Made by a program: the position numbers and the translations under genes
Shown: positions 63,550 to 64,000 of the stretch, piece by piece
Numbering within the stretch: the stretch's first letter is position 1
Layout: the number at the start of each line of letters is the position of its first letter
Notes under the pieces: generated by a model
The model's database searches: none
Told to the model about the DNA's origin: nothing
What the model saw: only the letters and a program-made list of their open reading frames with translations
From: Streptomyces canus
GTDB taxonomy: Bacteria; Actinomycetota; Actinomycetes; Streptomycetales; Streptomycetaceae
Length of the DNA stretch: 64,000 nucleotides
Assembly (NCBI RefSeq): GCF_041435015.1
Contig: NZ_CP107989.1
Coordinates: 7,192,001 to 7,256,000, forward strand
Direction of reading: 5' to 3'

Positions 63550-64000
63550 ATGCCCGAGCAGGGGCCACCGACACCGCACCTGGAGCAGCGGGCGGCCGCG
63601 GCGGGCAAGGAACCACCCACGGTCGCCGTCCGCCGCACCGGCCTGCTCGTCACCCTGCTCCTCGGCGGACTCACCGCCACGCCACCGCTGGCGATGGACA
63701 TGTACCTCCCCTCGCTGCCGGAGGTCACCGACGCCCTGCACGCGCCCGCCGCCACCGTCCAGCTCACCCTCACCGCCTGTCTGCTCGGCATGGCCCTCGG
63801 CCAGCTCGTGGTCGGCCCGATGAGCGACCGCTGGGGCCGCAGGCGCCCGCTGCTCGCCGGTCTCGCCGTGTACGTCGTCGCCACCGCGCTGTGTGCCGTC
63901 GCGCCGACGGTGGAGTTCCTGGTCGGCTTCCGGCTGGCGCAGGGTCTCGCGGGCGCGGCGGGCATAGTGATCGCCCGGGCCGTGGTCCGGGACCTGTACG
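63550..64000 (+). CDS. Bcr/CflA-type multidrug MFS transporter (truncated by window end)
   Basis: The first 150 codons of a drug/H+ antiporter. The N-terminus has AMDMYLPSLPEVTDAL, the Bcr/CflA first-helix motif, and motif A GPMSDRWGRRRPLL, with the family's R in FRLAQGLAGAAG. The start ATG at 63550 follows GAGAGGGAGGGG. The gene continues past base 64000. Confidence 0.9.
   Translation, partial: MPEQGPPTPHLEQRAAAAGKEPPTVAVRRTGLLVTLLLGGLTATPPLAMDMYLPSLPEVTDALHAPAATVQLTLTACLLGMALGQLVVGPMSDRWGRRRPLLAGLAVYVVATALCAVAPTVEFLVGFRLAQGLAGAAGIVIARAVVRDLY

Overview
The window is high-GC (about 70%) actinobacterial DNA, almost certainly Streptomyces or a close relative. The signs are GTG/TTG starts, chains of ATGA/GTGA stop-start overlaps, an actinobacterial-type RNase P RNA, LacI, LuxR and CdaR regulators, lipoprotein and TAT signals, and araBAD-style sugar catabolism. 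No tRNA, rRNA, insertion sequence or CRISPR array was seen. The species cannot be named from sequence alone.

Region 1 (33-849) holds the RNase P RNA gene rnpB, followed by about 400 bp without a gene that carries short tandem repeats. Region 2 (850-30265) is the striking part: a terpenoid biosynthetic gene cluster in three blocks. A leftward ten-gene operon (13206 to 2181) encodes a UbiA-type prenyltransferase, a sulfotransferase, CysC-CysD-CysN (APS/PAPS supply), an FAD protein fused to a helical-repeat domain, 2-oxoacid:ferredoxin oxidoreductase KorA-KorB, a 7Fe ferredoxin and a small unknown ORF. Facing it, a rightward operon (13499-19945) encodes a polyprenyl diphosphate synthase, an FAD monooxygenase (candidate epoxidase), Dxs, IspG and IspH. 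A second leftward block (30265 to 20259) encodes IspE, a sensor kinase and response regulator, a small membrane protein, a squalene-hopene-cyclase-like protein with an altered acid motif, two P450s, a ferredoxin, an SDR and an atypical LuxR regulator. A third P450 lies alone at 850. The implied product is a polycyclic, oxidised and sulfonated terpenoid. The cluster appears to bring part of its own isoprenoid supply, sulfonate donor and low-potential electron supply. A 16-bp imperfect dyad (TCAACCC..GG..GA) occurs five times in its intergenic regions and may be its operator.

Region 3 (30522-35848) holds a large PAS-GAF-kinase-receiver-GAF-PP2C signalling protein and two secreted, proline-rich membrane-anchored proteins, the first MmpS-like. 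Region 4 (35862-50084) is an L-arabinose utilisation locus: secreted GH51 and GH54/CBM13 arabinofuranosidases, a LacI regulator with two matching operators, a sugar ABC transporter, and AraB-AraA-AraD. Polymer cleavage, import and conversion to D-xylulose 5-phosphate are therefore encoded together.

Region 5 (50116-56477) couples a CdaR-type regulator, an amino-acid-type ABC transporter, a DadA-like FAD oxidoreductase and an M24 pita-bread protein that has lost three of its five metal ligands. Region 6 (56568-64000) holds housekeeping or mixed genes: MazG-like, DoxX, SnoaL-like, aldo/keto reductase, a MacB-type ABC/FtsX pair behind 21-bp direct repeats, an SDR, a Gfo/Idh/MocA oxidoreductase, and the start of a Bcr/CflA drug-efflux gene cut by the window end.
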